Assembly (NCBI GenBank): GCA_014058105.1
Contig: JACGCM010001747.1
Span: forward strand, 2,542,001-2,606,000
Direction: 5' to 3'
Length of the DNA stretch: 64,000 nt
Origin: Kingdonia uniflora
Taxonomy: Eukaryota; Streptophyta; Magnoliopsida; Ranunculales; Circaeasteraceae
Part shown: piece after piece, positions 35,537 through 45,000 of the stretch
Layout of the letters: each line of letters starts with the position of its first letter
Numbering within the stretch: the first letter of the stretch is position 1
The notes under the pieces: generated by a model
Told to the model about the DNA's origin: nothing
The model's input: the letters and a program-made list of their open reading frames with translations, nothing else
Database searches by the model: none
Position numbers and translations under genes: made by a program

Positions 35537-36364
35537 ACAAATAAAATCTTAACAGAATCAATCACCCCACAGATTTTCCTCAGAATATATTGGTGCAAAC
35601 ATCTCTGGAAAAGTAGAATATATATACATAATATAGTGACAAATCATTACCCCCATAACACAAAATATCTCCTTAGACGCGTACAGGGTAACAACCACAA
35701 TGACAGCTAGCCAAACAGTCACACACACAACTCTATCTCAACCCTGTCACACAGCTCGCATAAATATGAGACTTTCAGTTCGAACTAACAACTCGAGCTT
35801 CTCTAAATTTTACCTCAACTCTCACTACCATTTTTTTCCCTTCATACACATGACACCTACTTAACTATATTACCAACGTCAATAGTATAAACAGAAAGGG
35901 AAAACAACCAAGTCCGAAGACACAGTATCATCATAACAGAAAACATATATTTTATTCAGTCCAAAAATTACTCTTACAAAATAATTTACAACAAAGATTT
36001 TACATATTACTTTAATTTACATCAAGTATCAGCTCGAAATCCTTTTCCTGTTATGAACAGTTCATAGAAGACGTTGACCCCAAACTTTAATCCCATGCTA
36101 CAAAACGCAGGAAAGTCAAAAACAGGGATCACAGATGAAAAATCTTCTTCATGGCCAAAGATTTATAGTCCATGGAAGAAAAAGATCCTCTGCATCCTCC
36201 TCACCTCTCCGCATGCTAGAGACAGATGGGAGGCCAGTTTCACAGATGAAAGAACTTTTTCATGGCAAAAGAACTATGGTCCATAGAAAAAAATGATCCT
36301 CTTCATCCTCTTCACCTTCCTGCATGCTAGGGACAGATGGAAGGCCTTATTTCTTCAACAAGAC

Positions 36365-36769
36365 CTACTCATTAGCAGGATATTGACGAGACTCCCTCAG
36401 CTGAACGCCTGTCGCTTCATCTTCAGTTTTAACAGCCTCCTCCGCCAATAGACGAAGACCGTTACGACGTTCCGCTTCAGATGTCGCCAAATAGTGAAAA
36501 TGTACTATTTGGTAGTAATCATTTTTTGCCTCCATCACTTCTTCATAAGACCTACGATGAAAAGTGGGAGACACAGGAATTGGAGTAGGCAGATGCAACA
36601 GTTGATAACCAAAATACCTAATACACAATTCCTCCATCTTTCTCTGGATCCTAGACTCTTGGACCTGAGTCCTAGTCGTCACCATCGTTACCGCATCTAA
36701 CCAATGAGGCAGAAGTAAGAGACGAAGGGTTTGCCCCTCAAAACGCAACTTAGAGTACCTTTTATACAC
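36365..36769 (-). CDS. First small antisense ORF of T4, 134 aa or 107 aa
   Basis: Uninterrupted frame. The longest start is at 36,769, but MVTTRTQVQESR (36,683-36,685) matches the start of homologues and a TATA box TATAAAAGG (36,758-36,766) lies 73 bases upstream, so the shorter 107-aa form is preferred. Features: RYFGYQLLHLPTPIPVSP, EEVMEAKNDYYQIVHFHYLATSEAERR, acidic tail. It ends about 630 bases from the 3' LTR. Unknown function; the best preserved gene of the cassette. Confidence 0.5.
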   Translation of the reverse strand: MYKRYSKLRFEGQTLRLLLLPHWLDAVTMVTTRTQVQESRIQRKMEELCIRYFGYQLLHLPTPIPVSPTFHRRSYEEVMEAKNDYYQIVHFHYLATSEAERRNGLRLLAEEAVKTEDEATGVQLRESRQYPANE

Positions 36770-36983
36770 ATATCAGTATTCAAAGCAGACTCTACAAATT
36801 CCCAATGCCAAATGGATTCTCCATGCTACAATATTTTACTACAGTAATTGGTTCTAGGAAACCCAACAGACAGTAACAGAGATTCATGAATTGACATTGA
36901 AAATGAACCTCCGACATAACTAAAGCATTTAATGACACTTCTCAACCAATACCACTCACCTACAATCATTCTCGTACTGTTGG

Positions 36984-36998
36984 CTGAGAGGGGGCGGT
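36984..36998 (+). other. Polypurine tract of T4
   Basis: GCTGAGAGGGGGCGGT directly before the LTR TG at 36,999. Confidence 0.6.
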
Positions 36999-37733
36999 TG
37001 TAGTGGCTTATTCCGCATCGCGAGCTCATGCTTCATCTGCGAACTACAAACGAACTTTCGACCTCAACAACAGAGTACGTGGTACAATCACAAACATGTA
37101 CGGAATGAGTTTCTCAACCAATACCACTCATCCCTAGCAACACTCATGCTATTGGTTGAGAGTCGTCTTGTAATAGCTTATTTGGTATCTTAGACTCAAA
37201 CCTCACCCTTGATCTCATCAGCATACATGAAGCACTACTAAAGACGTAGCCAAACTTTCCCCAGTTCGAGACATTACTTTCAACCTCTACACCAACAGTT
37301 CGATCTGCGCAAAGCACACAATCAACAATAGCGCCGTTGTACAACAGGAAAGGTTGGAACGTTGCACAACCTGGTCAAAGAATATCTCACACTCAATTTG
37401 TAACGTCTATCATTAAGGAACTTTATGGTCATCAAATGGTCATATTAGAGAAACTATAAGAGGACCTGGAGAACTGCAGATGAGGGACGAAACGATCACC
37501 ATAGAAAAGTTCATACTCTATCATCCTATATTCTCATATTGTTCATTGTAATATACTAGCAATCTCAATAAAATCATCACTTTCTCAAAATCCTCATGAG
37601 AGGTCGTGGTTTTTATCCTATTCAAAAGTTTTCCAAGCTAAACCATCTTATTGTTTATTGTTTGTTATTCTTGAACACTCTAAATACATTTGGTGTAAGG
37701 GCTAAGTCTGTATCCCAAAATTAGGCTATTACA
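36999..37733 (+). repeat. 3' LTR of T4
   Basis: 735 bp and very like the 5' copy, with scattered substitutions. Ends GGCTATTACA, then the duplication ATAAC. Confidence 0.9.
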
Positions 37734-37738
37734 ATAAC

Positions 37739-38040
37739 GAACTGAGAGTGAGATCTATAAAAAACGATGAGTTCAAGAGGAGAAAGGACCAGTAATTTTT
37801 ATACTTCAAAACAAAGTTTTTATAGCTCAAGAGATTACAAAACTTGTAACCAAAACATCAGCCTCAAGCAATAAAAGTTACAGTTACTAAATCCTCAAGC
37901 CAAGGTCGTGGTTTTTACCTATTCAGAGATTTCCACGCTAATCACCTGTGTCATTTCTATATTGAGTTATTCTAATTTTTGTCATAAGTACATTGGGTGT
38001 AAGAACTAATTTCGAGCTACTGCGAAATTAGGCCATTACA
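37739..38040 (+). repeat. 3' LTR of T3, right piece
   Basis: Continues the LTR interrupted at 24,164. It carries GGTCGTGGTTTTTACCTATTC and ends GAAATTAGGCCATTACA, matching the ends of the T4/T6 LTRs. Total LTR length without T4 is about 534 bp. The following GTTTG (38,041-38,045) should be T3's right target duplication. Confidence 0.75.
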
Positions 38041-38127
38041 GTTTGTCCTCGCAACTATGCCAGACCTCTATAAAAATGTATAGTTAACTTTACATTTATG
38101 CGGATATAAACTTCTTTCAAGTAGTAC

Positions 38128-38378
38128 AAAGGGCTACCAATAGCTCAAGTGGCTTGGTACGTTGTCCTTGGTATTAAACTCACCATCAAGTGGTCAAGGG
38201 TTCGATTCTCACCTCTTTGTGGGCTTTGAGGTTGGTATGAGCCCGTCGGCCTTGTGTTGGCTTGCCGGGTTCGTGTGGTTTGTGGGCTATTGCGCGAACC
38301 TTAGGGGATCTAGTCGGGAATTGACGGTCCGCAGCCTGTTGGCCCAGATACCTCTAGCAAAAAAGAAGTAAAGAGCTA
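38128..38378 (+). mobile_element. tRNA-derived SINE
   Basis: The body is 38,137-38,369. Box A-like TAGCTCAAGTGG (38,141-38,152) and box B-like GGTTCGATTCT (38,199-38,209) lie 47 bp apart, as in tRNA promoters. The tail is AGCAAAAAAGAAGTA. Flanking repeats AAAGGGCTA (38,128-38,136) and AAAGAGCTA (38,370-38,378) are a 9-bp target duplication with one change. The CTAGTCGGGAATTGACGG 3' region recalls plant Au-like SINEs. Confidence 0.75.
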
Positions 38379-38690
38379 TGCCTCAGGGATATCAACATTC
38401 ATACTTATGTCTAAACTTCGATGCTCTCACTTTAGCAGGGTCGTTTGAAAACTGTGGTCTCTGAACCAACCACATCCTCCAGGATCGTTTGAAACCACCT
38501 AGTCGGGAATTGACGGTCCGCAGCCTGTTGGCCCAGATACCTCTAGCAAAAAAGAAGAAGTAAAGGGCTATGCCTTAGGGATATCAACATTCATACTTAT
38601 GTCTGAACTTCGATGCTCTCACTTTAGCAGGGTCGTTTGAAAACTGTGGTCTATGAACCGACCACATCCTCCAGGATCGTTTGAAACTAC
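38310..38690. repeat. Tandem duplication covering the SINE 3' end
   Basis: 38,310-38,498 (189 bp) is repeated at 38,499-38,690 (192 bp), with few substitutions and a 3-bp AGA gain. Each copy has the SINE 3' part and about 120 bp of flank. Confidence 0.9.
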
Positions 38691-39020
38691 CAAAGTTGGT
38701 GGGTGACCCTATTGTTGTCGCCACCCGACCTTATTGTTGGGGATGCTCCAAGACTTTGGTACACCTACTTTGATTGAGACGATTAACTTTCTTGCAAAAT
38801 TAGCTCTCCGAGAGGCCACTACAGAATGTGTCACAAATTTTGCTTAAAAAAGTATCAACCTAACTAATTATCGGGCACTAGAAAAAAGAAAAAAAAATCG
38901 TCGTAACATTTTAACGAAACAACCAACTAGCATATATTCATGCCCCATACAAAGAGCTGTAATACTCCGCGTAGCACAATATCATCCTCCATGAGGTCCA
39001 AGGGGTCATCGCTTCGCAAT
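38691..39020. other. Upstream region of the HD2 gene
   Basis: No coding sequence. Unique-looking, with an A-rich stretch near 38,880. It should contain distal promoter elements of the histone deacetylase gene. Confidence 0.5.
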
Positions 39021-39023
39021 CTC

Positions 39024-39107
39024 TTTAAATAACCGCCAAACCCTAACCTTTCCTCCTCTTGCATTCTATACTCACCACCTCCAAGAGAAACCCTCCTAAA
39101 ACCCTAA
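39024..39107 (+). promoter_or_regulatory. Core promoter and 5' UTR of HD2 gene: TATA box and two telo-boxes
   Basis: TTTAAATA (39,024-39,031) is a TATA-like box about 95 bases before the Met codon. AAACCCTAA telo-boxes are at 39,038-39,046 and 39,099-39,107 within a CT-rich leader. Telo-boxes are common near starts of plant genes active in dividing cells (ribosomal and translation genes). The TSS is inferred, not seen. Confidence 0.6.
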
Positions 39108-39125
39108 TTCATCTCTCTCGCATCA

Positions 39126-41294
39126 ATGGCAGCCATGACTTTCTGGGGTAAGATCATCTCAACCCCTCTTGCTAATTAGGGTTTTATCTTTCTCTAAATG
39201 TTGATTTATGACTTGTTTCGTCTATTATGCATCTCTATTTCGTTCAATTGTGTAATTAGGGTTTGTAGTGATGTATGATTGTGGGTATTCGATTATTGTT
39301 GCATATTATGGTAGAACCCTAGTTTTGTGTTGCTTGCCTGTGAAGGGGTTTATCTAGATTGTGTTGTTTATCGTGCTTGGGGTGTGGTTATTGGTTAGGT
39401 GATGATTCCTTGATATTGATGAACCTACTTGAGTACCATGTTTTGACACTATGAACAATTGAATCATAAGTATAGTCGACCTGTTTTCATTGCCTGTGAA
39501 TGGGTTTATCATAGATTGTGTGTTGTTTGAGGTGGCTAATTGAGGTTTTATTGATGTGTTTCTGGGGTTATCGTGTACTGTTGAGCTAGTTTTTTGTATC
39601 CCCTTTGGTACTTTTCAATTAGTGTAAATTGCATGTAGGATTATACTCGAGTCTGGAACGTAGTTATTACCTTCTATTGTGAATTGGTTTTGGGTATTTG
39701 TTTTCTTATGTACCCCTTTTAGTGTCTTTATGTTTTATCATGTTTGTCTATGTTCCTGGAAGTCTCTTAAGCTGTGTATTTTTTCATTTTTGTCATTGTG
39801 TCTAGGTGTTGAAGTTAGAGCTGGAGAGCCTCTCAAGGTGGAAGTTGAGGATGTTATGATCCATCTCTCTCAGGTTTTATTTTCACGATCTTCTCACTGT
39901 CCAAGAGAAATCTCTAATCTCTTATTGATAGAGTGTACTAATAATATTTTAACTATGTAGGTGTCACTCGGTGAGGTCAAGAAGGACAAAAATGAAGCTA
40001 TTCTCATTTCTGTTAAAGTTGCTGACCAGAAGTTTGCTTTGGGGACACTTTCTGCTGAGAAGTTCCCTCAATTAAGTTTTGACTTAGTGTTCGAGAAAAA
40101 TTTTGAAATTTCACACAACGGTAAACACGGAAGTGTGTACTTCACCGGCTACAAGTCGTCAATTGAGGAATACGATGGTTTCAGTCAATCTGAATCTGAT
40201 GATGATGATGAAGCAATTCCGCTTGATCTTGTGGAAAATGGAAAACCAAAGCCTCTTACAATTAGCAAGCCTGCCAAGACTGAGTCTACTCCTTTAAGTT
40301 TGAGTAAGGGAAAGGTGACAATTGTTGAACCCAAAAAGGATGACAAGTCTGAGGACAGTGAAGATGACAGTGATGAAAGTGATGAAGAATCTGACGAGGT
40401 TTGCGCTCTCACTAGTTTTTTAATTCTATACATTATCAGTAGGTCTTTCAATCCCACATTGATTTTGACCTGAAAATTCCATAAACATTACAAATTATTA
40501 AATCTTTAAATTACCTATTATGTTTTGTTTTTCTTTGTTCTGCAGGAGATGATCACAGGTACTGGTGGAAGCAGCGACGACGACGACGATGACGATGATG
40601 ATGATGAATGTGATGACGACGAAGAGGAGGAAGATAAAAGTACACCACCTAAGAAGGTATGAACTCTTGTTTTTTATTAGTATTATATTAATTAATTTTT
40701 CTATTTACTTTTTGATGTACGAAAATTTGAATGTTATATTTACTTGTATTGTACTTTATAGGCTGACAAGGGCAAAAAGAGAGCTGCGGAACCTGTCACC
40801 CCTGCTTCTGGGAAGAAGGCTAAATTAGGTACACCTCAAAAGACAGGTGATCTTCTAATTCAATTTTTGTTTATGAATATTTCTATGACAAAGTAGTTCT
40901 ATATAAGTCTCCAGACAATAATACCTAAGTACTTGTGAAGAGCAAAGTTGTAAGCTCTAGGTGTTTCTACTGGAATTATTACTCAATTCTGTTATATGCA
41001 GGCGGCGATGGAAAGAAGGGTGGTGGTCATGTTGATACTCCTCACCCTTCAAAGAAAAGTGGAAAGACCCCTGCAAACAATGACAAGTCGAAGCCTCAGA
41101 CTCTCAAATCTGTCAGTCAAGTGGTGTGCAAGTCATGCAGCAAGTATGCTCTCTTCCTTGCAGACATTCTTATAATTGTTGTTTTAATTTTCTTTGTTGC
41201 TCAAATGTTTAATAATTTGTTTTCTCTATGTAGGACATTTAACTCTGATACTGCTCTGCAATCCCATTCTAAGGCAAAGCACACAAGCAAATGA
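39126..41294 (+). CDS. HDT: HD2-type (plant-specific) histone deacetylase, 308 aa, seven exons
   Basis: Exons 39,126-39,147, 39,806-39,873, 39,961-40,398, 40,546-40,656, 40,762-40,846, 41,002-41,143 and 41,234-41,294; all introns are GT-AG and the total is 927 nt. Family signs: near-N-terminal MTFWGVEV (usually MEFWG), His27 in IHLSQ and Asp71 in LSFDLVFE, matching the conserved His and Asp of HD2 proteins. A nucleoplasmin-like N-domain precedes an acidic middle with ten Asp in a row (exon 4), a Lys-rich nuclear-signal-like stretch (KGKKRAAEP), and a C-terminal C2H2 finger C-x2-C-x12-H-x4-H (residues 283-304). Role: nucleolar/nuclear chromatin repression. Met4 is an alternative start. Paralogue (HDT1/2/3) not assigned. 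Confidence 0.96.
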
Positions 41295-41857
41295 GGAGAA
41301 AGAGTTCACCCAGAACATTTTTCAATGTTTTTTTTGTGTTGGGAGGAAATTAGAGTATTTAGTTGTGAAACTATTGGGTTTTTGTTTTGATGTCCGGTGA
41401 TCGTATAACTTGGTTTCTTTAGCTATCTAATGTTTGGAATTTGATCATTTGTTGAGCAATACTGCCTTTGTTTTTCAAATATAGATGCTTTGCTTCTTAT
41501 TCCTTTGCTTATTGCTCTAGTTTTGTGGTTACATAAGCAATGCTGCATCTCATACTGCTTACTTATTGTGCTTCAGTTATACCATATTTGTTATGTGCTT
41601 TGTTACGCTGTAGAAAATATTTGCATTACATAACAGATTCTGAAGCCTAAGATTGCTGATTACAGTAGAAAACATAATTCATTTTAGTGGATGTTTTGAT
41701 TGGGATTCTCCCACGTTTTTCTGCTGTTTCTTCCCTTTAATTTGGGTTCTAGTGGTGCAGGTGAAACCATTTTTGAATACTGTTAATTGCTTGCACTAAA
41801 GTGTTTCTATCCTGTCGTTATGATCCAATGTCGGGTGATATCTTGCCACTTTACTAA
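41295..41857 (+). other. HD2 3' UTR and downstream spacer
   Basis: AT-rich sequence following the TGA. The transcript end is not fixed; there is no canonical AATAAA, only T-rich stretches and TTTGT words near 41,300-41,470. No further gene is seen up to the MITE pair. Confidence 0.5.
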
Positions 41858-42196
41858 GAGCATCTCTAACAGAGTGGTATGTTGTTGAGGTTTTTCTGTA
41901 CTCTTGCAAAAAACCCATCCAACAAGAGTATGGTGTTTAACATACTCACCCCCATACCCTTCCAAAGTATGCGAAACCTGAACTTGATGAGGAGTATGCG
42001 CATACCGCCTAGGCGTTGAACTGTTCAGCACCCACGAAAAAAATAAATTCATTTGGCTTTTTGGTACTAGGCGCTGAACCGTTAAGCGCCCAAGACAAAA
42101 AAAATGTAATTTACTGTTGGACTAAAACAGTATGCGATTCTGGAATATCGGTATGGTAAACCGGAACAACATACTCTTATGTTGGAGATGCTCTAA
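41855..42196. mobile_element. Harbinger/Tourist-like MITE, copy 1
   Basis: The element is 41,858-42,193 (336 bp). Ends GAGCATCTCTAACA... and ...TGTTGGAGATGCTC form inverted repeats. TAA lies on both sides (41,855-41,857; 42,194-42,196), the 3-bp duplication expected for PIF/Harbinger. GGAGATGCTC ends are widespread in plant MITEs. Confidence 0.75.
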
Positions 42197-42544
42197 GAGT
42201 ATCTCCAACATAAGAGTATGTAATTTTTGTTTACCATACCGGTATTCCTTAATTGCATACTATTTTCGTCTAACAGAGATTACGATTTTAAGAGAGAAGT
42301 TATGATGGGAGAGAGAGGGATGCCACTTGTATTAAAAAGTTTTGCTCGGCGCTCAACGGTTTAGTGCCTAGGAAGTGATATATGAGAGAGAGTTGTGATG
42401 GGAGAGAGAGATGTCAGCTGTAATTAAAAGTTGTTGGGCGCTTAACGGTTTAACGTCTAGGTGGTATGCAGTTACTCCTCGCCAAGTTCAGATTTCACAT
42501 ACTATGGAGGGTAACAAAATATTCTTCTGTTGGAGGTATTCTAA
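42194..42544. mobile_element. Harbinger/Tourist-like MITE, copy 2, inverted
   Basis: The element is 42,197-42,541 (345 bp), starting GAGTATCTCCAACA and ending TGTTGGAGGTATTC. It shares the central TAA with copy 1 and has TAA at 42,542-42,544. Its inside (CTAGGTGGTATGCAGTTACTCC) is the reverse complement of copy 1's inside, so the two are in opposite orientation. Confidence 0.7.
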
Positions 42545-42937
42545 CGGATTACTATTAGGTGATAATCTGATAACTGAACTGGGTTTGGCTTTGGTGGCTC
42601 ACAGCTCACTGATCACCAACTACTCTCATGAGTCCTCTTGGGCGCTTACAGTGATTTATTCTTGTTACAACTTTTCTTTCACCCACCTCTTGCTGAGTTG
42701 TTGGAGATGATCTACTCTTGGAACTAAAGGTGGAAAAATAGCTTTGCACAGTATTTTCGTGAAAGCTGGTAAAAATAGGGAACCTAACCATCTTGAGCAA
42801 TAAAACAAATTGAATGATATTAAACTTTAATCGAAGAATTGAAATACTCTTTGCTCAAACGATTTTTTAACTTAACCCATTCTTCTAACTAACAAATAAG
42901 GGATTGAACCAATTGTTCAAAGTATGAATTTTCATCT
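42545..42937. other. Spacer between MITEs
   Basis: No gene, RNA or repeat boundary recognised in this AT-rich stretch. Confidence 0.4.
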
Positions 42938-43562
42938 TTGAATACTAGGGCTGATCAAGAAACCGTAAAAACCGATCAACCGAATCAAACCGAACCGTAT
43001 TTAGCAAAATGGTTTGATTTCTAGAAGACTAGTTTGGATTTTGGTTTATGTTTTCTTGGAACCGACAACAACCCGCTGTTCGGTTTCGGTTCCTTAAACG
43101 AGAACCCGTAAGAAATTGAACCGAACCGAGTTACTCACGTTTTAACTAACCCACATGATGATATGAGTAGTTGAGTACAAACAGGACACATTACTATATC
43201 GCACACAAAACCCCTTCCTCCGGCAAACCCACCACTCTTTCTTATCTCTTTGTGTTTTTAGTCCCTCAAAACAAAACCCTAACAAGTCCCACAATCCACC
43301 ACCAACATCAATCACACAAGACAAAAAAGGGGATTCATGGTTTGTATGTTTCTTGAATGTCGAATCCCTGATTTTTTATTCTTCTTCTCACAATCGATTC
43401 GGCTTCGGTTTGTTGCGGTTTACCCCTTAGATTTTTGGGTCGGTTTCGGTTTGAGAATTAATCGGTTCGGTTTGAAATTTCTAGAACCGAGTTAGGTCGG
43501 TTCGGTTTTGGTTCAGGTCGAAAACCGACCCAAACCGACCCATGCTCAGCCCTATTGAATAC
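42938..43562. mobile_element. hAT-like MITE, 609 bp, 8-bp duplication
   Basis: Element 42,946-43,554, ends TAGGGCTGATCA and TGCTCAGCCCTA. Flanks 42,938-42,945 and 43,555-43,562 are both TTGAATAC. Subterminal runs of ACCGA/TCGGT words (e.g. CCGAATCAAACCGAACCG) resemble the elements at 20,023 and 55,692 in design. No transposase. Confidence 0.85.
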
Positions 43563-43850
43563 TTATTATGAAAAAGAAGAAACCCATTTTTTTTTCTTGA
43601 TGAACTCTTCTAATGTTTAATGGGTTGCATATAGTTTCAGAGAGAAAATTTAACAGTTTTAGTGTGCCAGGACTTTTGGGACTGATTAGGTCTCTTTGGG
43701 TTACACATAGAGTAATAGACTAAAAACGAAAGCCAACCCCATGAGGGTCCTCATGGGGTTCGAACCCATGACCTCTACCTTATTTTTTGGTCTTAGAACA
43801 TAGTCTCACATTGCTAGGGAATTGAGAATTTGAAGAGATAGATACCCTTT
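43563..43850. other. Spacer with a palindrome and a tRNA box B-like word
   Basis: ACCCCATGAGGGTCCTCATGGGGT (near 43,736-43,760) can fold into a strong hairpin (CCCCATGAGG paired with CCTCATGGGG) and is followed by GGGTTCGAACCC. No full tRNA can be folded from it. Otherwise featureless. Confidence 0.45.
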
Positions 43851-44096
43851 TGTTAGGAGTTGGGTCCGGCCCAATGTGGGAACCCAACTGGGTTGGGGTG
43901 TCCTACTAGACTCCTAACAAGCCCATATAAATTAGGGTTTATGGGGAGAGTTTTACAGAGAGTATTTAACCCATTAAAGGGTTCAGTATTGTAACACAAA
44001 ACAACATATCAATAATAAACTCTCTATTCTTCTCTCATATCTATGTGTGTGTATGATTGTTTAGTAGAATAGCTTGTTATCCAACACGTTATCAAC
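43851..44096 (+). repeat. 5' LTR of copia C1
   Basis: 246 bp, TGTTAGGAGTTGG...TTATCCAACA. It contains CCCATATAAATTAGGG (TATA region near 43,922) and AATAATAAACTCTC, similar to plant copia LTRs. Confidence 0.85.
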
Positions 44097-44689
44097 ATGA
44101 CGAAGAGCTAGTGGATCAAAAGGACAAAAAGGTTCTTTAAGGAAACGTATTTGGATTTTTGCGGAGAAGTATATATATATATATATAGTACCTATTTTTG
44201 TGGTAAATTTTATTTTTAAGTATTAATTGCACGATCTAACATATATGATATGTAGATCTGAGTTTATGGATTAATACCTTTTTTTTTTCTAAATTTTTAG
44301 ACTTATTTTAGTTTTTACCCTTATAAATAGTTGTTTTCAAACTAAAATAGAGATTGTTCAAGTAATCAAATTAAGGCGCTTGTACTTTTATTGTGTAGCC
44401 TACTGTATGATGATCACAATCATATATTACACTCATCCGGGAGATGTCCTTGTCATCGGGAAAACGACGTGGAAACTGGGCAGTTCACGGCCAAAAACCC
44501 AATTTTTAGCGGCGATTAGGTCAGGGTGACGTCACCTACCCTTTAGTTTTTTTTAAATACTTTATGTTGACCGTCGTCGAGGTTCGGACCTGATCCAAAT
44601 CCATTTTCAGAAAATTAGACCTGGATTAGACCTAATCCACAAAAATTAGACCAAACCAAGGTGCTACGTAGCAGAGACTGGGCTCACAG

Positions 44690-45000
44690 TGATACGTGTC
44701 AATGACACATGGCAGTTGATGTGGCAGGTGGGACCCATCCCCCATACTAACGTGGCAGACATGTGCTAAGGACACGTGGGAGTTAACGTGGCTGGTGAGA
44801 CCCACTCCAAGCTGGCGTAACTGACACGTGTCAAGGACACATGGCAGCTGACATGGCAGGTGAGACCAACCCCATGATGACGTGGTAAACATGTGTCAAA
44901 GACATGTGGTAGCTGACATGGTAGGAGAGACCCACCCATGCTGACATGGCAGACATGTGGCAGTTGGCGTAGCATGTGGGACCTACACTGTAGCAGTGAT
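44690..45000. repeat. 66-bp minisatellite rich in CACGTG and CATGTG words
   Basis: Four to five degenerate units (AGACC marks at about 44,731, 44,798, 44,863 and 44,928, period about 65-66 bp). Each has GACACGTG/GACATGTG, GGCAGCTGACATGGCAGG and GTGAGACCCAC. CACGTG is the G-box core. Overlapping minus-strand Cys/His ORFs are repeat artefacts. It lies in the copia leader region. Confidence 0.8.

Larger units (their letters stand above)
24165..37733 (+). mobile_element. Complete Tat-lineage retrotransposon T4, 13.6 kb
   Basis: Both LTRs (24,165-24,898; 36,999-37,733) start TGTAGTGGCTTATTC and end GGCTATTACA. The flanking target duplication ATAAC (24,160-24,164; 37,734-37,738) is perfect. Internal order: primer site, gag, protease, reverse transcriptase, first RNase H, a 160-bp tandem array, a long antisense cassette, purine tract and 3' LTR. 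The second RNase H and integrase are absent, so it could not move by itself. Many stops. Confidence 0.9.
16670..38040 (+). mobile_element. Tat-lineage retrotransposon T3, 3' part, interrupted
   Basis: The visible parts are an antisense cassette (16,680-23,700), a purine tract (TGAGGGGATGAT, 23,921-23,932) and a 3' LTR in two pieces (23,933-24,164 and 37,739-38,040). T4 splits the LTR and a hAT-like element splits the antisense gene. Its pol is not in the window, presumably beyond the MULE and T2. Its antisense genes match those of T4 better than those of T1/T2. Confidence 0.75.

Noticed and set aside
38162..38371. 69-aa plus-strand ORF near the HD2 promoter
   Set aside because: It lies inside the tRNA-derived SINE.
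39679..39960. 93-aa ORF starting in HD2 intron 1
   Set aside because: Reads through exon 2 into introns; the splice signals and conserved protein support the seven-exon model instead.
40185..40457. Ser-rich minus-strand ORF over HD2 exon 3
   Set aside because: Shadow of the acidic Asp/Glu codons of the histone deacetylase.
43736..43775. Possible tRNA or Pol III gene from GGGTTCGAACCC
   Set aside because: No matching acceptor or anticodon arm can be folded; only a box B-like word next to a palindrome.
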